Assembly (NCBI RefSeq): GCF_900111515.1
Contig: NZ_FOHS01000001.1
Coordinates: 875,419 to 939,418 of the forward strand
DNA: 64,000 nt
Direction: 5' to 3'
Source: Hymenobacter actinosclerus
Lineage (GTDB): Bacteria > Bacteroidota > Bacteroidia > Cytophagales > Hymenobacteraceae
The translations under genes and the position numbers were made by a program. Below the pieces are notes generated by a model. That model saw only the letters and a list, made by a program, of their open reading frames with translations, did no database searches and was not told where the DNA came from. This document shows positions 36,018 through 45,797 of this stretch, piece after piece (the first letter of the stretch is position 1; each line of letters opens with the position of its first letter).

Positions 36018-36710
36018 ATGCCGCTTACCACACACCCCTTCCATCCGGCCACCAACGAACTGCTGCCCACTCACCGCGACGCGTATCTGCGCGGCGACTT
36101 GTCGGGCAAGAATACCGAGCTGGTTGATGCTTATCTAAAGGCCAACCCCAAGTACGGTGATGCCGCATTCCAGCGGTTTTATACCATGAAGATGGAAGGC
36201 CACCAGGTGCGGCCGGTTGGCTGGCTGCAGCAGCAGTTCGAGCTGATCCGGACCGAGCCGGCCCGGTTCCGCAAGCGCGCCGGCAGCATTGCCCTGGTGG
36301 GCCTGCTGATTGGCGGCGCCGTGTTTGCCGGCACCAACCTGCCTACCGAAAATCTGCCTACCGATAACCTGCCTACCGAAGTACCGACTACCCTCGACGC
36401 GGCAGTTGCTCCGGTTGGGGCTGAAGCCGCCGTGGCCTTCACCACCCTGCGCGGCCGCATTCTGGACGAGAATGGCCACCCGCTGATTGGCGCCACCGTA
36501 CTCGATAAACTAAACAAGCGCGGCGCGAGCACCGATGCCAACGGCAACTACGCGCTGCTGGTGCCGGCCAACCGCGCCTCGGAGCTGCAGTACGGCTACG
36601 CCGGCTACAGCGAGGAAGAGGTAGCCGTGCGGGGCCGCGTCGGCACCCACAACGTAACGCTGCTGCCGCGTGCCAAAGAGCAGGCCAAGCGCCGCTGGTG
36701 GCTTTTCTAA
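36018..36710 (+). CDS. Single-helix membrane protein with a carboxypeptidase-regulatory-like domain
   Basis: 230 residues from the ATG of MPLTTHPFHPATNEL; an ATG at 35946 would add 24. A soluble N-terminal part (HRDAYLRGDLSGKNTELVDAYL, about 17-90) precedes one transmembrane helix (GSIALVGLLIGGAVFAG, about 90-106). Then come three tandem NLPTE/D pentapeptides, a linker and a CarboxypepD_reg-like domain (LRGRILDENGHPLIGATVL, about 150-220). The layout recalls anti-sigma-like proteins that link a cytoplasmic head to a periplasmic beta domain. No sigma factor gene is adjacent. Confidence 0.65.
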   Translation: MPLTTHPFHPATNELLPTHRDAYLRGDLSGKNTELVDAYLKANPKYGDAAFQRFYTMKMEGHQVRPVGWLQQQFELIRTEPARFRKRAGSIALVGLLIGGAVFAGTNLPTENLPTDNLPTEVPTTLDAAVAPVGAEAAVAFTTLRGRILDENGHPLIGATVLDKLNKRGASTDANGNYALLVPANRASELQYGYAGYSEEEVAVRGRVGTHNVTLLPRAKEQAKRRWWLF

Positions 36711-36780
36711 GCCTGCCGGTATTGGCTGGCAGGCTCAACTGTCGAAAAGGCAGAAAAACCTGCCCCATTCCCCTGGGTTC

Positions 36781-37203
36781 ATGAACTTCCCCTTTTTCAA
36801 CCGGCTACAGGTCCGGAAAATTACGGTAGCCGTGCCCGACGAGGCCGGCCGGCAGGCCAGCACCATCCTGGAAGGGCTGCTGCGGGAGCTGCCGGAGTTG
36901 CTGATGAGCTGCGTAGTGGATGTGCAATCGGGTAAAATCATTGCTTCCTACACCACCCACAACAGCTACAACCCCAACCACGTCAGTCTGCGCTACGCCC
37001 GGGCTTTGCGCTCTATGCAGGAAGCGCTGGCCCGCAGGGCCTGGCCCGGTGGCCCCCTGACCGATGTTTCGGTTTTGCTCGACGAGCAGCTACACCTGCT
37101 GTATCCGCTTGCCAACGGGCAGCGCTACTGCCTGCTGGTCGTGAGCACCACCGACGCTAACCTGGGCCTGGCCAAGGACATCATGCGCCGGTGCGTGGAG
37201 TAA
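36781..37203 (+). CDS. Roadblock/LC7-like small protein, copy 1
   Basis: 140 residues. The pattern of a long helix (ILEGLLRELPELLMSCVVD) followed by strands (SGKIIASYTT), a second helix and a final strand-helix (RYCLLVVSTTDANLGLAKDIMR) fits the roadblock fold. The next gene encodes a clearly similar protein: both have DEQLHLLYPL/TDQLHLLKLS and a closing TDANLGLAKDIM/RDTNLAQARQIM block. Roadblock proteins bind small GTPases such as MglA; none is seen here. No signal peptide. Confidence 0.6.
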   Translation: MNFPFFNRLQVRKITVAVPDEAGRQASTILEGLLRELPELLMSCVVDVQSGKIIASYTTHNSYNPNHVSLRYARALRSMQEALARRAWPGGPLTDVSVLLDEQLHLLYPLANGQRYCLLVVSTTDANLGLAKDIMRRCVE

Positions 37204-37255
37204 GCACCTCCTTTTTTGAATCAACTTTTTTTCAACCTCATTATCATAGTACCTA

Positions 37256-37618
37256 ATGTCAACTGCTAAAGACACCGTTCAGGGCATTATGGCCGAGCTG
37301 CCCACGCTGCTGGCCGTAGCCGTAGTGGAAACCGAAACCGGTATGCCCCTGGCCTCGCACGCCAACATTGCCGATTTCGACATTGAAACGGCCGCCGCTT
37401 ACAACACCGAAGTGGTAAAGGCCAAGCTAAAAGCCATTCAGGCCCTGAAGCTGAACCAGACCGTGCAGGACATCCTGCTCACGCTCACCGACCAGCTGCA
37501 CCTGCTCAAGCTGTCGGCCGACGGCTCGAAGTTCATCTACCTGGCCGTGAACTCGCGCGACACCAACCTGGCCCAGGCCCGCCAGATCATGAAGGCGCAC
37601 TCGGCCTCGCTCAACTAA
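37256..37618 (+). CDS. Roadblock/LC7-like small protein, copy 2
   Basis: 120 residues and paralogous to the preceding protein, 52 bases downstream. VQGIMAELPTLLAVAVVETETGMPLASH is the helix-strand start of the fold; the end is FIYLAVNSRDTNLAQARQIMK. The two may form a heterodimer, as roadblock proteins commonly dimerise. A Rho-independent terminator follows. Confidence 0.65.
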   Translation: MSTAKDTVQGIMAELPTLLAVAVVETETGMPLASHANIADFDIETAAAYNTEVVKAKLKAIQALKLNQTVQDILLTLTDQLHLLKLSADGSKFIYLAVNSRDTNLAQARQIMKAHSASLN

Positions 37619-37641
37619 GGCTGCCGACTTCAACGAAGTCT

Positions 37642-37680
37642 GAAAGTCCTGCCGCCCACTGGGGAGGCAGGACTTCTTTG
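37642..37680 (+). terminator. Rho-independent terminator after the roadblock pair
   Basis: AAGTCCTGCC and GGCAGGACTT form a 10-bp stem with a 12-base loop, followed by CTTTG. Confidence 0.75.
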
Positions 37681-37702
37681 TTCGCCCCAGGCCGACGTGG
37701 CC

Positions 37703-37729
37703 CAGTGCAAATACTGTTTCTTTGCACTG
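37703..37729. promoter_or_regulatory. Perfect 9-bp palindrome upstream of mltG (candidate operator)
   Basis: CAGTGCAAA and TTTGCACTG are perfect inverted copies, 9 bases apart, 34 bases before the mltG start. It could be an operator or a small hairpin. The binding protein is unknown. Confidence 0.4.
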
Positions 37730-37763
37730 CAATCCGCCATAACCTCGCTCTCACTTCTGCACT

Positions 37764-38798
37764 TTGCGCAAAACCTGGCTTATCGTTCTGTTGACCTGCA
37801 GCCTGCTGATTCTGGCCGGGCTGGGCGCCGCGTGGTGGCTGCTGCAGCGGCCCAACGTGCGCGAGTCGGCCTTCGGGCCGGCCTACCTGTACATTGCTAC
37901 GGGGGCTGATTATGAGGCGGTGCTCGATTCGTTGCGCCACTACGAGCTGCTGCAGGACGAGCAGACGTTTGACCGGGTAGCCCGCTGGCAGAACTACCCC
38001 GCGCAGGTGCGGCCGGGGCGCTACCAGCTGCGGCCCGGCATGGGCAACCGCGCCCTGGTGCAAATGCTGGCCCGCGGCGAGCAGGACACGGTGGCCTTCA
38101 CGCTCAACGCTTTCAAGTACAAGCCCCAGCTGGCCCGGCAGCTGGCCCGCGCCTTCGAGGCCGACTCGGCGAGCCTGCGCCGCCTGCTGAACGACAACGC
38201 CTACCTGCAGCGCCGCTACCAGCTCGATACCACCACCGTGCTCACGCTGTTTCTGCCGGGGCCTTACCACCTGCTCTGGAACTCCTCGGCCCCGCAGCTG
38301 CTCGACTCGGCCGCCGCCACCCACGCCCGGTTCTGGACGCCCGAGCGGCGCCGCCGGGCCGATTCGCTGGGCCTCTCGCCCACCCAGGTGCACGTGCTGG
38401 CCAGCATCGTGCAGCGCGAAACGGCCAAGCCCACCGACAAACCGATTATTGCCGGCGCCTACCTCAACCGCCTGCGCAAAGGCATGCGTCTGCAGGCCGA
38501 CCCCACGCTGCTCTGGGCCATCGGCAACTTCGGCGTGAAGCGCGTGCTCAACAAGGACAAGCTGGTGGATTCGCCCTACAACACCTACAAGCACAAAGGC
38601 CTGCCGCCCGGCCCCATCACGTCGGCCAACCGCCAGAGCCTCGACGCCGTACTGCGCCCCACCCGCCACAATTACGTGTTCTTCGTCGCCCGCCCCGACG
38701 GCAGCGGCTTCTCCGACTTCGCCGAAACCTACGCCGAACACCTGCGCAACGCCCGCCGCTACCAGCGCCGCCTGGACAGCCTGGGCGTAAAGCGGTGA
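37764..38798 (+). CDS. mltG: Endolytic murein transglycosylase MltG (YceG-like)
   Basis: 344 residues. The start is a TTG: the frame is stopped by TAA at 37740-37742 and no ATG or GTG lies between. An N-terminal transmembrane helix (WLIVLLTCSLLILAGLGAAWWL) precedes the YceG domain. Catalytic Glu lies in ASIVQRETAKPTDKP, and the RLQADPTLLWAIG and SPYNTYKHKGLPPGPI blocks are typical. It cleaves nascent glycan strands at the membrane and so limits their length. Confidence 0.93.
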   Translation: MRKTWLIVLLTCSLLILAGLGAAWWLLQRPNVRESAFGPAYLYIATGADYEAVLDSLRHYELLQDEQTFDRVARWQNYPAQVRPGRYQLRPGMGNRALVQMLARGEQDTVAFTLNAFKYKPQLARQLARAFEADSASLRRLLNDNAYLQRRYQLDTTTVLTLFLPGPYHLLWNSSAPQLLDSAAATHARFWTPERRRRADSLGLSPTQVHVLASIVQRETAKPTDKPIIAGAYLNRLRKGMRLQADPTLLWAIGNFGVKRVLNKDKLVDSPYNTYKHKGLPPGPITSANRQSLDAVLRPTRHNYVFFVARPDGSGFSDFAETYAEHLRNARRYQRRLDSLGVKR

Positions 38799-38825
38799 GG
38801 TTAGGAGTAAGTACCGCTCACCATC

Positions 38826-40337
38826 TCACCTTATACCATACACCCGCAGTTGGGCCGTGTCCTGGCGGGCCTGCTGTTGCCGGTGCAGGGTTTGCTCGTA
38901 GCTGAGGCCGGTGAACTCGGAGTGCTCCAGGAAGAGTAGGGGGGAGGTGAGGGCCGGCTCGGGCCAGGCGGCCAATGGCGGGCGGCGGCGCAGCGAGTCG
39001 AACTGCTGCACGTTGGTTACGCGCCAATAAGTATCGAGCAGCACGTAGCGGTAGCCCCGGCGGGCCAGGGCAGGCAGGGCAGCCTCGCGCGTTACTGATT
39101 GCACTGTATCGGGGTAGAAGGAAGTGAGGCCCAGGCCTACCGTGCTGGCGACGGGCCCGCCGCCATGGGCCGTGAGCCACGCGGCCACGGCCGGGTAGCT
39201 GGTGGGCCGGATGTAGGCGTACACTTCGCGCTGCAGCCGGTAGAAGTTGCCCGCCAGCGCCGCCAGCAACAGCGCGGCGAGTAGTGGGGCAGGCAGACGC
39301 CGGCCGCGCCAGGGCCGTGCCAGCATCAGCAGGCCCAGCGTGTACCAGAGCCCGTAGGCCCACAGCAGGCCCCGCGGCGCTTTTAGCAGCAGCGACATGC
39401 CCGCCAGCAGGCACCAGCCCCACACGGCCAGGTACAACTCGAAGGGCAGCGCCTGGCCCCGCCGAAGCCGCCCGGCCCGCCACTGCAGCCAAAGCAGCCC
39501 CAGCGGCCCCAGCAGCCCTACCCACACCAGCCACGACTCGAAATCGAGCAGGAAGCGGAAGTAGTACAGCAGGTCGGGGTGCAGGTTGGCGGTGCGGCCG
39601 GCGGCATTGGCGGCTCCCGGAAACAGCACGCTGTAGTACACGGCTCCCCAGGTGTACCAGGGCAAGCCCGCCAGCCAGCCTACCGCGCTTAGCAGGGTGA
39701 AAGGCGCGGCCAGCAGCAGAATCACCCGCCACCAATGGCCCCGCCGCCAGAGCAGGCCGTCGGCCTGCCACCATTCCAGCACGGCCAGAATAGGGAGCGT
39801 GAGCAGGAATTTGTAGTTGAAGCTCAGCCCCAGCAGCAGCCAGAGCGTGGCCCGGTAGAGGGTGGCCGGGCCGGGCTGCTGCAGCCGCCGGTAGTAGGCG
39901 GCCTGCAGCCCGGCAAAGCACAGCAGGCTGCCGGCGCTCATCGTGAAGTCGCGGCCGCCGAACGTAAGGAAGGTGGCCGAACCCATCAGCAGCGTGAGCA
40001 GACCGGTTTGCCAGCCCGGCAGCCGGGTTTCGCGGGCCACAAAGGCCGCCAGCATCCCTATCGGTACCAGCGCCAGCAGGGCGTTGAGTACCAGAAACAC
40101 CCGATAATCAGCGGTGAGCCAGGCCACCGGGGCGTAGAGCAGCATGAACAGCGGGCTGGCGTGCCGAAACAGGTGGCGCAGGTCGCCGGCCGCTACCTCC
40201 TGCACAATCTGCCAGTTGCGCACCGAGTCGAAATCGGGCAGGGCCATTTGGGTGAGGCCGTGCAGGCGCACCGGCACCAGCAGCAGGAGCGCGAAGGCGA
40301 GGTAAAGAGCCGGCGAAATGGTGGATTTGCTGTTCAA
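38826..40337 (-). CDS. Multi-pass membrane protein, GT39/GT-C-like glycosyltransferase
   Basis: 503 residues from a TTG at 40337 (LNSKSTISPALYLAFALLLL). A longer ATG frame begins at 40409 but would start upstream of the apparent promoter. About 9-10 transmembrane helices occupy the first 400 residues. An acidic pair (LPDFDSVRNW, about 33-42) sits in the first large loop, the usual place of the GT-C catalytic Asp. The C-terminal 120 residues are soluble (FYPDTVQSVTREAALPALA). Dolichyl/undecaprenyl-phosphate-sugar transfer to lipid or glycan is the general role. Confidence 0.65.
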   Translation of the reverse strand: MNSKSTISPALYLAFALLLLVPVRLHGLTQMALPDFDSVRNWQIVQEVAAGDLRHLFRHASPLFMLLYAPVAWLTADYRVFLVLNALLALVPIGMLAAFVARETRLPGWQTGLLTLLMGSATFLTFGGRDFTMSAGSLLCFAGLQAAYYRRLQQPGPATLYRATLWLLLGLSFNYKFLLTLPILAVLEWWQADGLLWRRGHWWRVILLLAAPFTLLSAVGWLAGLPWYTWGAVYYSVLFPGAANAAGRTANLHPDLLYYFRFLLDFESWLVWVGLLGPLGLLWLQWRAGRLRRGQALPFELYLAVWGWCLLAGMSLLLKAPRGLLWAYGLWYTLGLLMLARPWRGRRLPAPLLAALLLAALAGNFYRLQREVYAYIRPTSYPAVAAWLTAHGGGPVASTVGLGLTSFYPDTVQSVTREAALPALARRGYRYVLLDTYWRVTNVQQFDSLRRRPPLAAWPEPALTSPLLFLEHSEFTGLSYEQTLHRQQQARQDTAQLRVYGIR

Positions 40338-40361
40338 CTGGCGCTGGTTGGGGCAAGACGC

Positions 40362-40402
40362 GTAAAAGTACGCCAGATGCGCAATGACCAGCGTACTTTT
40401 AC
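40362..40402. promoter_or_regulatory. Symmetric divergent promoter in a 12-bp perfect palindrome
   Basis: GTAAAAGTACGC (40362-40373) and GCGTACTTTTAC (40391-40402) are perfect inverted copies. Each contains TACTTTTA, one base from the -7 consensus, pointing outward to the GT39-like gene (minus) and to dtd (plus). One protein bound at the centre could control both. Confidence 0.55.
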
Positions 40403-40426
40403 TCACCACTCACCACTCACCACTCC

Positions 40427-40867
<441 letters not shown>

Positions 40868-40911
40868 CATAAGCCAAATTTCCCTCTATCACCCCGCAAA
40901 CTCACTAATCC

Positions 40912-41238
40912 ATGACTATCGAAGAAGCCCAGCAAACCGTAGATGCGTGGATTAAGACTACCGGCGTGCGGTACTTCAACGAGCTGACCAACATGGCCAT
41001 GCTCACGGAGGAAGTGGGCGAGGTAGCCCGCATCATTGCCCGGCAGTACGGCGAGCAGTCGTTCAAGGAATCCGACAAAGACAAGGTGCTGGCCGACGAG
41101 CTGGCCGACGTGCTGTTCGTGGTCATCTGCCTGGCCAACCAAACCGGCATCGACCTCACCGCCGCCCTGCACCGCAACCTGGCCAAGAAAACCCAGCGCG
41201 ACGCCACCCGGCACAAGAACAACGAGAAGTTGAAATAA
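40912..41238 (+). CDS. MazG-like nucleotide pyrophosphohydrolase
   Basis: 108 residues. The metal-binding motif EEVGE (33-37) pairs with DELADVLF (63-70), the EExxE...DxxD pattern of the all-alpha NTP pyrophosphatase superfamily. The short single domain matches the small iMazG group, which removes aberrant dNTPs, rather than full-length MazG. Its position after dtd suggests a quality-control pair. Confidence 0.88.
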   Translation: MTIEEAQQTVDAWIKTTGVRYFNELTNMAMLTEEVGEVARIIARQYGEQSFKESDKDKVLADELADVLFVVICLANQTGIDLTAALHRNLAKKTQRDATRHKNNEKLK

Positions 41239-41248
41239 GCAGTAAACA

Positions 41249-41283
41249 GCCTGTCATTCTGAGCGGAGCGAAGAATGACAGAC
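41249..41283. repeat. Single REP-like unit
   Basis: CTGTCATTCT (41251-41260) and AGAATGACAG (41272-41281) pair around GAGCGGAGCGA. It lies between the convergent MazG-like gene and rnd. It is the same class of word as in the hairpin at 22.5 kb. Confidence 0.75.
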
Positions 41284-41318
41284 GGTTTATAGCCTCGCTG
41301 TCTCACAGGTTTATCAAC

Positions 41319-42488
41319 TCACCGCTCAAACGGCCCGGCTACGCGTGCAAAGTCCAGGTTGTGCTTCTGGGCGGTTTCGGCGAGCAGCTGGTGCTGCCAG
41401 GGGCGCAACACCTGGTCGGCGCCCTGCTCGATGATGTCGGTGATGAGACGGTTGCTGAGCACGAGGTTGGCCATGATGGGGCTATGGTCGGCGGCAACGT
41501 TGGTTTTGAGCGTGGTCAGCAGGGCTTCGCGGGCGTCGGCCTCGGCGGCTTTGGCCCCGCTCAGGCGGCGGCGCGAGGGGAAGCCGCGGCGGTCGGCGGG
41601 CAGGGGCGGCTCGGGGGCGCGGTCTTCCTGGCTCAGGGCCACGAGGCGGTCGGCGAAGGTGCCGCGCTTGAGCTCGGGGTGCAGGCCGTTGGCGTTGCGC
41701 AGGTGGCCGGTGCTCGTAACGGGTAGGCGCGTGAGCTCGGCCAGCCGGTCGTTGCTGGCAATCATGTACGAGGGCCGGTCGATGTGGCGGGCTACCTCAT
41801 CGCGTAGCAGAAACAGGTCGCGGAACAGCGGCAGCTCATCGGACTGAATGCGGTATTTGCCCGCCAGGCGCATGTAGGGCCGCTCGTCGCGAGTGTAGCG
41901 CACGGCTTCGAGAGCCTCGTTTTCCTGCTCGGCCCAGGCCGTGCGGCCCAGGGCGGCCAGCTTGGCGCTGAGCCGGTCGGTGAGCTCAAACAAATACAGC
42001 ACGTCGTTGGCCGCGTACTGCTTCTGCGCTTCGGTGAGCGGGCGCTTGAGCCAGTTCGATTTCTGCTCGCCCTTATCCACTTCCAGCCCCAGCTCTTCCT
42101 GAATCAGGCGGCCCAGTGAGATGTTGTTGTCGGCCTCGGCCAGCAGCGTGTGCTGCACGCTGGTATCCACAATGTTGCGCACGTGTACGCCGTAGAGCTC
42201 ATCGAGCAGCAGAATGTCGGACTTGCAGCTGTGGAACACCGTCGTAATGGCCGGGTCGCGCAGCACGCCCCAGAGCGGTTCCAGGTCCTGGGCCTCGTTT
42301 TCGAGCTCCAGGGGGTCAATCAGGTAAACAGTGTGGCCGTCGAACACCTGAATCAGGGCCAGGTGGCGGCCGTAGCGGTGGCGCATGTCGTCGAACTCCA
42401 GGTCGAGGGCAATGCGGGGGCTTTGGTGGAGTACGCGGGCGGCTTCGGCCACGGCCGCCGCGTCCGTGATAAACTGAATATCGGGCAT
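41319..42488 (-). CDS. rnd: Ribonuclease D
   Basis: 389 residues from the ATG of MPDIQFITDAAAVAEAA. The DEDDy exonuclease motifs are LDLEFDDMRHRYG (Exo I Asp-Glu), VFHSCKSDILLLD (Exo II) and KQYAANDVLYLF (Exo III with Tyr and Asp). An HRDC-like part follows at about 200-290. It trims tRNA 3' ends and other structured RNAs. It is monocistronic. Confidence 0.93.
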   Translation of the reverse strand: MPDIQFITDAAAVAEAARVLHQSPRIALDLEFDDMRHRYGRHLALIQVFDGHTVYLIDPLELENEAQDLEPLWGVLRDPAITTVFHSCKSDILLLDELYGVHVRNIVDTSVQHTLLAEADNNISLGRLIQEELGLEVDKGEQKSNWLKRPLTEAQKQYAANDVLYLFELTDRLSAKLAALGRTAWAEQENEALEAVRYTRDERPYMRLAGKYRIQSDELPLFRDLFLLRDEVARHIDRPSYMIASNDRLAELTRLPVTSTGHLRNANGLHPELKRGTFADRLVALSQEDRAPEPPLPADRRGFPSRRRLSGAKAAEADAREALLTTLKTNVAADHSPIMANLVLSNRLITDIIEQGADQVLRPWQHQLLAETAQKHNLDFARVAGPFER

Positions 42489-42770
42489 TAAGTAAGCAGC
42501 AAAAATGACAGCCCGCACCAGTTGGCGGGCCCTGGTAGTAAAGGTAAGAATTGGGGGATAAAGGCCCTGTCAAATAAGAAAATTGATGAATAGTTGCATA
42601 ACTCGTAGTTGCCGTTGCAAATTGTAGAATCGTAGCAAGCCGATATACTTCGTGGGGCTATTGCAGTGGTCCTGTTTTACGGTTCGTTTAGCGGGTCTAG
42701 TTTCCGCTCCTGCTTAACCGGCGGCTTGTTTTTTTTCACTCCAGCCAGATTCTGCAAAGAGTCATCATGT

Positions 42771-45700
42771 ATGAAAAAAAACTATTTACTGCCCCTCGCG
42801 GGTAGTCTGCTGATGGCCACCACGGCTTTCGGCCAAACCCGCACCGTAAACGGGCGCATAACCGATGCCTCCGGGGCCGGGCTGCCGGGCGTTACGGTGC
42901 TGGAGCAGGGTACTACCAATGGTACCAGCTCGGGCGTGGATGGCAGCTTCTCGCTGGCCGTGCAGCCCGGCGCAACGCTGGTGATAAGCTCTATCGGCTT
43001 CGATAGCCAGACCATTGTGGTGGGCAGCCGCAGCAGCCTCGACGTCAGCCTGAAAAGCAACGCCACGCAACTATCGGAAGCGGTGGTAGTGGGGTACGGA
43101 ACCCAGGCCAAGGCCGAGCTGACGGGGGCGGTAACGCAGCTGTCTGCCCGCGACGTGGAAAACCAGCCGGTGGTTAGCTTCGAGCAGGCCATCCAGGGGC
43201 GTACGCCGGGTGTGGCCATCAGCCAGGGCTCGGGCAAGCTGGGCGCGGGCGTGCAGATCCGGGTGCGCGGCTCGGCCTCGGTAACGGCCTCCAACCAGCC
43301 GCTGTACGTGATTGACAACATCCCCGTCACGTCGCAGGACGACTCGCAGGCCAACGGCGACCCGGTGAACCCGATTGCCGACCTCAACCCCAACGACATC
43401 GAGAGCATCACGATTCTGAAGGACGCCGCCTCGTCGGCCATCTACGGTTCGCGGGCTTCGAATGGCGTTATTCTGATTACTACCAAGCAGGGCCGCCAGG
43501 GCAAAACCAAGGTGAACGTGGGCTACTACGTGGGCACCAGCACGCCCACCCGCCAGCGCAAATTCCTGAACTCGGCGCAGTACAAAGAGCTGTTCAGCGA
43601 AGCCATTACCAACGTGGGGCTGGTAGGGCCCGACCCCAACACCCAGTACCCGGATGTGGCCAGCGTGTTTGCCGACTACGGCGGCATCGATTTCAATGCG
43701 CCCTACGATACGAACTGGGGCGACCAGGCCTTCCGCGACCATGGCGCGGTGAGCCAGTACGATGTGAGCGTGAGCGGTGGCGACGCCAAAACGCGCTTCT
43801 ACCTCAGCGGGACGTTCAACGATCAGAAGGGCATCATCATCGGCAACCGCTACCGCCGCGGCAGCCTGCGCCTCAACCTCGACCACAGTATTTCGGAAAA
43901 GGTGAAAGTGGGCGTCAACCTCTCGCTGACCCGCTCGGTAAACGACCGGACGTCGGACGACAATGCCTTCTCGAACCCGCTGCAGCTCAACGCCCTGCCG
44001 CCCCTGCAACCCGTCTACGACCCCGATACCCGCGAGCTGAACACCAACACGCTCTACTACAACAACCTGCTCGACCAGTCGTTGGGCAGCAACCGGGCCG
44101 GCAACTACCGCTCGTTCAACAATGTGTTCCTCAACTGGCAACCAGTGAAGGGCCTGGTACTGCGCACGGAGGTCGGCAGCGACTTTCTGAACCTGAACGA
44201 AGACCTGGTGCGCGGCGCCGGCACCCAGGACGGCGGCGCTACCGGCTTTGCCTACAACGCCCAGACCCAGACGGTCAACTACACCACCAACAACACGGCA
44301 AACTATACCTACACGCTCAACGAAAACCACCGGTTCGAGGCCCTGGCCGGCTACTCTTACCAGCGCTCCGATACCAAGCTGACGGCCGCTGAAGGGCGGG
44401 GCTTTCCTACCTCGGAGTTTACGCGCATTGCCAGTGCGGCCGTGAAAACCGGGGGCAACCAGTCGTTCGGGACGGGCTTTTCGTTTAGCTCCTTCTTTGG
44501 GCGGCTCAACTACAGCTTCCTCAACAAGTTCCTGCTCTCGGGTAGCGTCCGGCGCGATGGTTCGTCGCGCTTCGGAGCCAACAACAAGTACGGCGTGTTT
44601 GGCGCCGGCTCGGTAGGCTACGTGCTGACTGAGGAAAGCTTCCTCAAAGACAACGCCGTGCTTAGTCTCCTGAAGGTGCGCGCCAGCTACGGGCAGACCG
44701 GCAACGCCGAAATCGGCAACTTCTCGTCCCGCTCCCTGTTTGGCGCCCTGCCCTACGCCGACCAGTCGGGTACGGGCCCGAGCAACGTGCTGGGCAACCC
44801 CGATCTGACCTGGGAGACCACCAAGCAGGCCGATATCGGCCTGGACTATGCGCTGTTTAATAACCGTATTTCGGGCGAGTTCGACATCTACGAGAAGAAA
44901 ACCACCGGTCTGCTGCTCAACCGGCAGGTACCCTACACCGGCGGCTACAGCATTATCACCGAAAACACGGGTAAGCTGCGCAACCGGGGCCTGGAGTTTT
45001 CGATAAACGGCCGCATTCTGGAGGGGCCCGTGGTGTGGACTGTAGGCGGCAACATCTCCTTCAACCGCAACGAAATTACCAGCCTGCCTCAGCCTATTAT
45101 TCCGGGGGGCAATACGCTCAGCCAGGTGCGCCAGGGCGAGCCCATTGGCGTATTCTGGGGTAAGAAGTATGCCGGCGTAGACCCCGAAAACGGCGACGCC
45201 CTCTACTACAACGCCGATGGCAGCACAACCAACAGCTACGCCGCCGCGCCCAACCAGAAACTGGGCAACCCCAACCCTAAGTATACGGGCGGCGTGAACA
45301 CGACAGCCTCCTTCAAAGGCTTCGATTTAAGCGCCCTCGGGCAGTTTACCTACGGCAACGACCTGTACAACGGCGCCGGCGTTTACCAGTCGGTGAACGG
45401 CGACTTCCTCGACAACCAGACCGTGGATCAGCTGCAGCGCTGGCAGAAGAAAGGCGACGTTACCAGTGTGCCCCAGGCCCGTTTCCTGGAAAGCAATGGT
45501 ACCGGAACCTCGTCGCGCTGGATTCAGAGTGGCTCGTTTTTCCGCATCAAAAACATCACCCTGGGCTACAACCTGCCGGCTTCCCTGGCAAAGCGCGGCT
45601 TTCTGCAAACGGCCCGCGTGTACGTAACGGCTCAGAACCTGGCCACCTTCACCAACTATACCGGCTACGACCCCGAGGTAATTTCGGGTCTGTACAACCA

Positions 45701-45779
45701 AAATACGGTGCTCGGCCACGATTTCTACACGCCGCCGCTGGCGAAGACGTTCCTGGTAGGCGTAAACCTGGGCCTGTAA
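42771..45779 (+). CDS. SusC/RagA-family TonB-linked outer-membrane transporter (pair 2)
   Basis: 1002 residues from the ATG of MKKNYLLPLAGSLLMATTAF (signal peptide, ending FGQ). An upstream ATG-like start at 42666 would add a Phe-rich stretch. CarboxypepD-reg-like domain (TVNGRITDASGAGLPGVTVL, about 24-95), plug (VVVGYGTQAKAELTGAVTQ to SSAIYGSRASNGVILITTK, about 105-235), then the barrel to KTFLVGVNLGL. Codons here are GC-ending like the neighbours, unlike SusC of pair 1. Confidence 0.95.
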   Translation: MKKNYLLPLAGSLLMATTAFGQTRTVNGRITDASGAGLPGVTVLEQGTTNGTSSGVDGSFSLAVQPGATLVISSIGFDSQTIVVGSRSSLDVSLKSNATQLSEAVVVGYGTQAKAELTGAVTQLSARDVENQPVVSFEQAIQGRTPGVAISQGSGKLGAGVQIRVRGSASVTASNQPLYVIDNIPVTSQDDSQANGDPVNPIADLNPNDIESITILKDAASSAIYGSRASNGVILITTKQGRQGKTKVNVGYYVGTSTPTRQRKFLNSAQYKELFSEAITNVGLVGPDPNTQYPDVASVFADYGGIDFNAPYDTNWGDQAFRDHGAVSQYDVSVSGGDAKTRFYLSGTFNDQKGIIIGNRYRRGSLRLNLDHSISEKVKVGVNLSLTRSVNDRTSDDNAFSNPLQLNALPPLQPVYDPDTRELNTNTLYYNNLLDQSLGSNRAGNYRSFNNVFLNWQPVKGLVLRTEVGSDFLNLNEDLVRGAGTQDGGATGFAYNAQTQTVNYTTNNTANYTYTLNENHRFEALAGYSYQRSDTKLTAAEGRGFPTSEFTRIASAAVKTGGNQSFGTGFSFSSFFGRLNYSFLNKFLLSGSVRRDGSSRFGANNKYGVFGAGSVGYVLTEESFLKDNAVLSLLKVRASYGQTGNAEIGNFSSRSLFGALPYADQSGTGPSNVLGNPDLTWETTKQADIGLDYALFNNRISGEFDIYEKKTTGLLLNRQVPYTGGYSIITENTGKLRNRGLEFSINGRILEGPVVWTVGGNISFNRNEITSLPQPIIPGGNTLSQVRQGEPIGVFWGKKYAGVDPENGDALYYNADGSTTNSYAAAPNQKLGNPNPKYTGGVNTTASFKGFDLSALGQFTYGNDLYNGAGVYQSVNGDFLDNQTVDQLQRWQKKGDVTSVPQARFLESNGTGTSSRWIQSGSFFRIKNITLGYNLPASLAKRGFLQTARVYVTAQNLATFTNYTGYDPEVISGLYNQNTVLGHDFYTPPLAKTFLVGVNLGL

Positions 45780-45797
45780 TCTTTGACTTCTGCTGAT

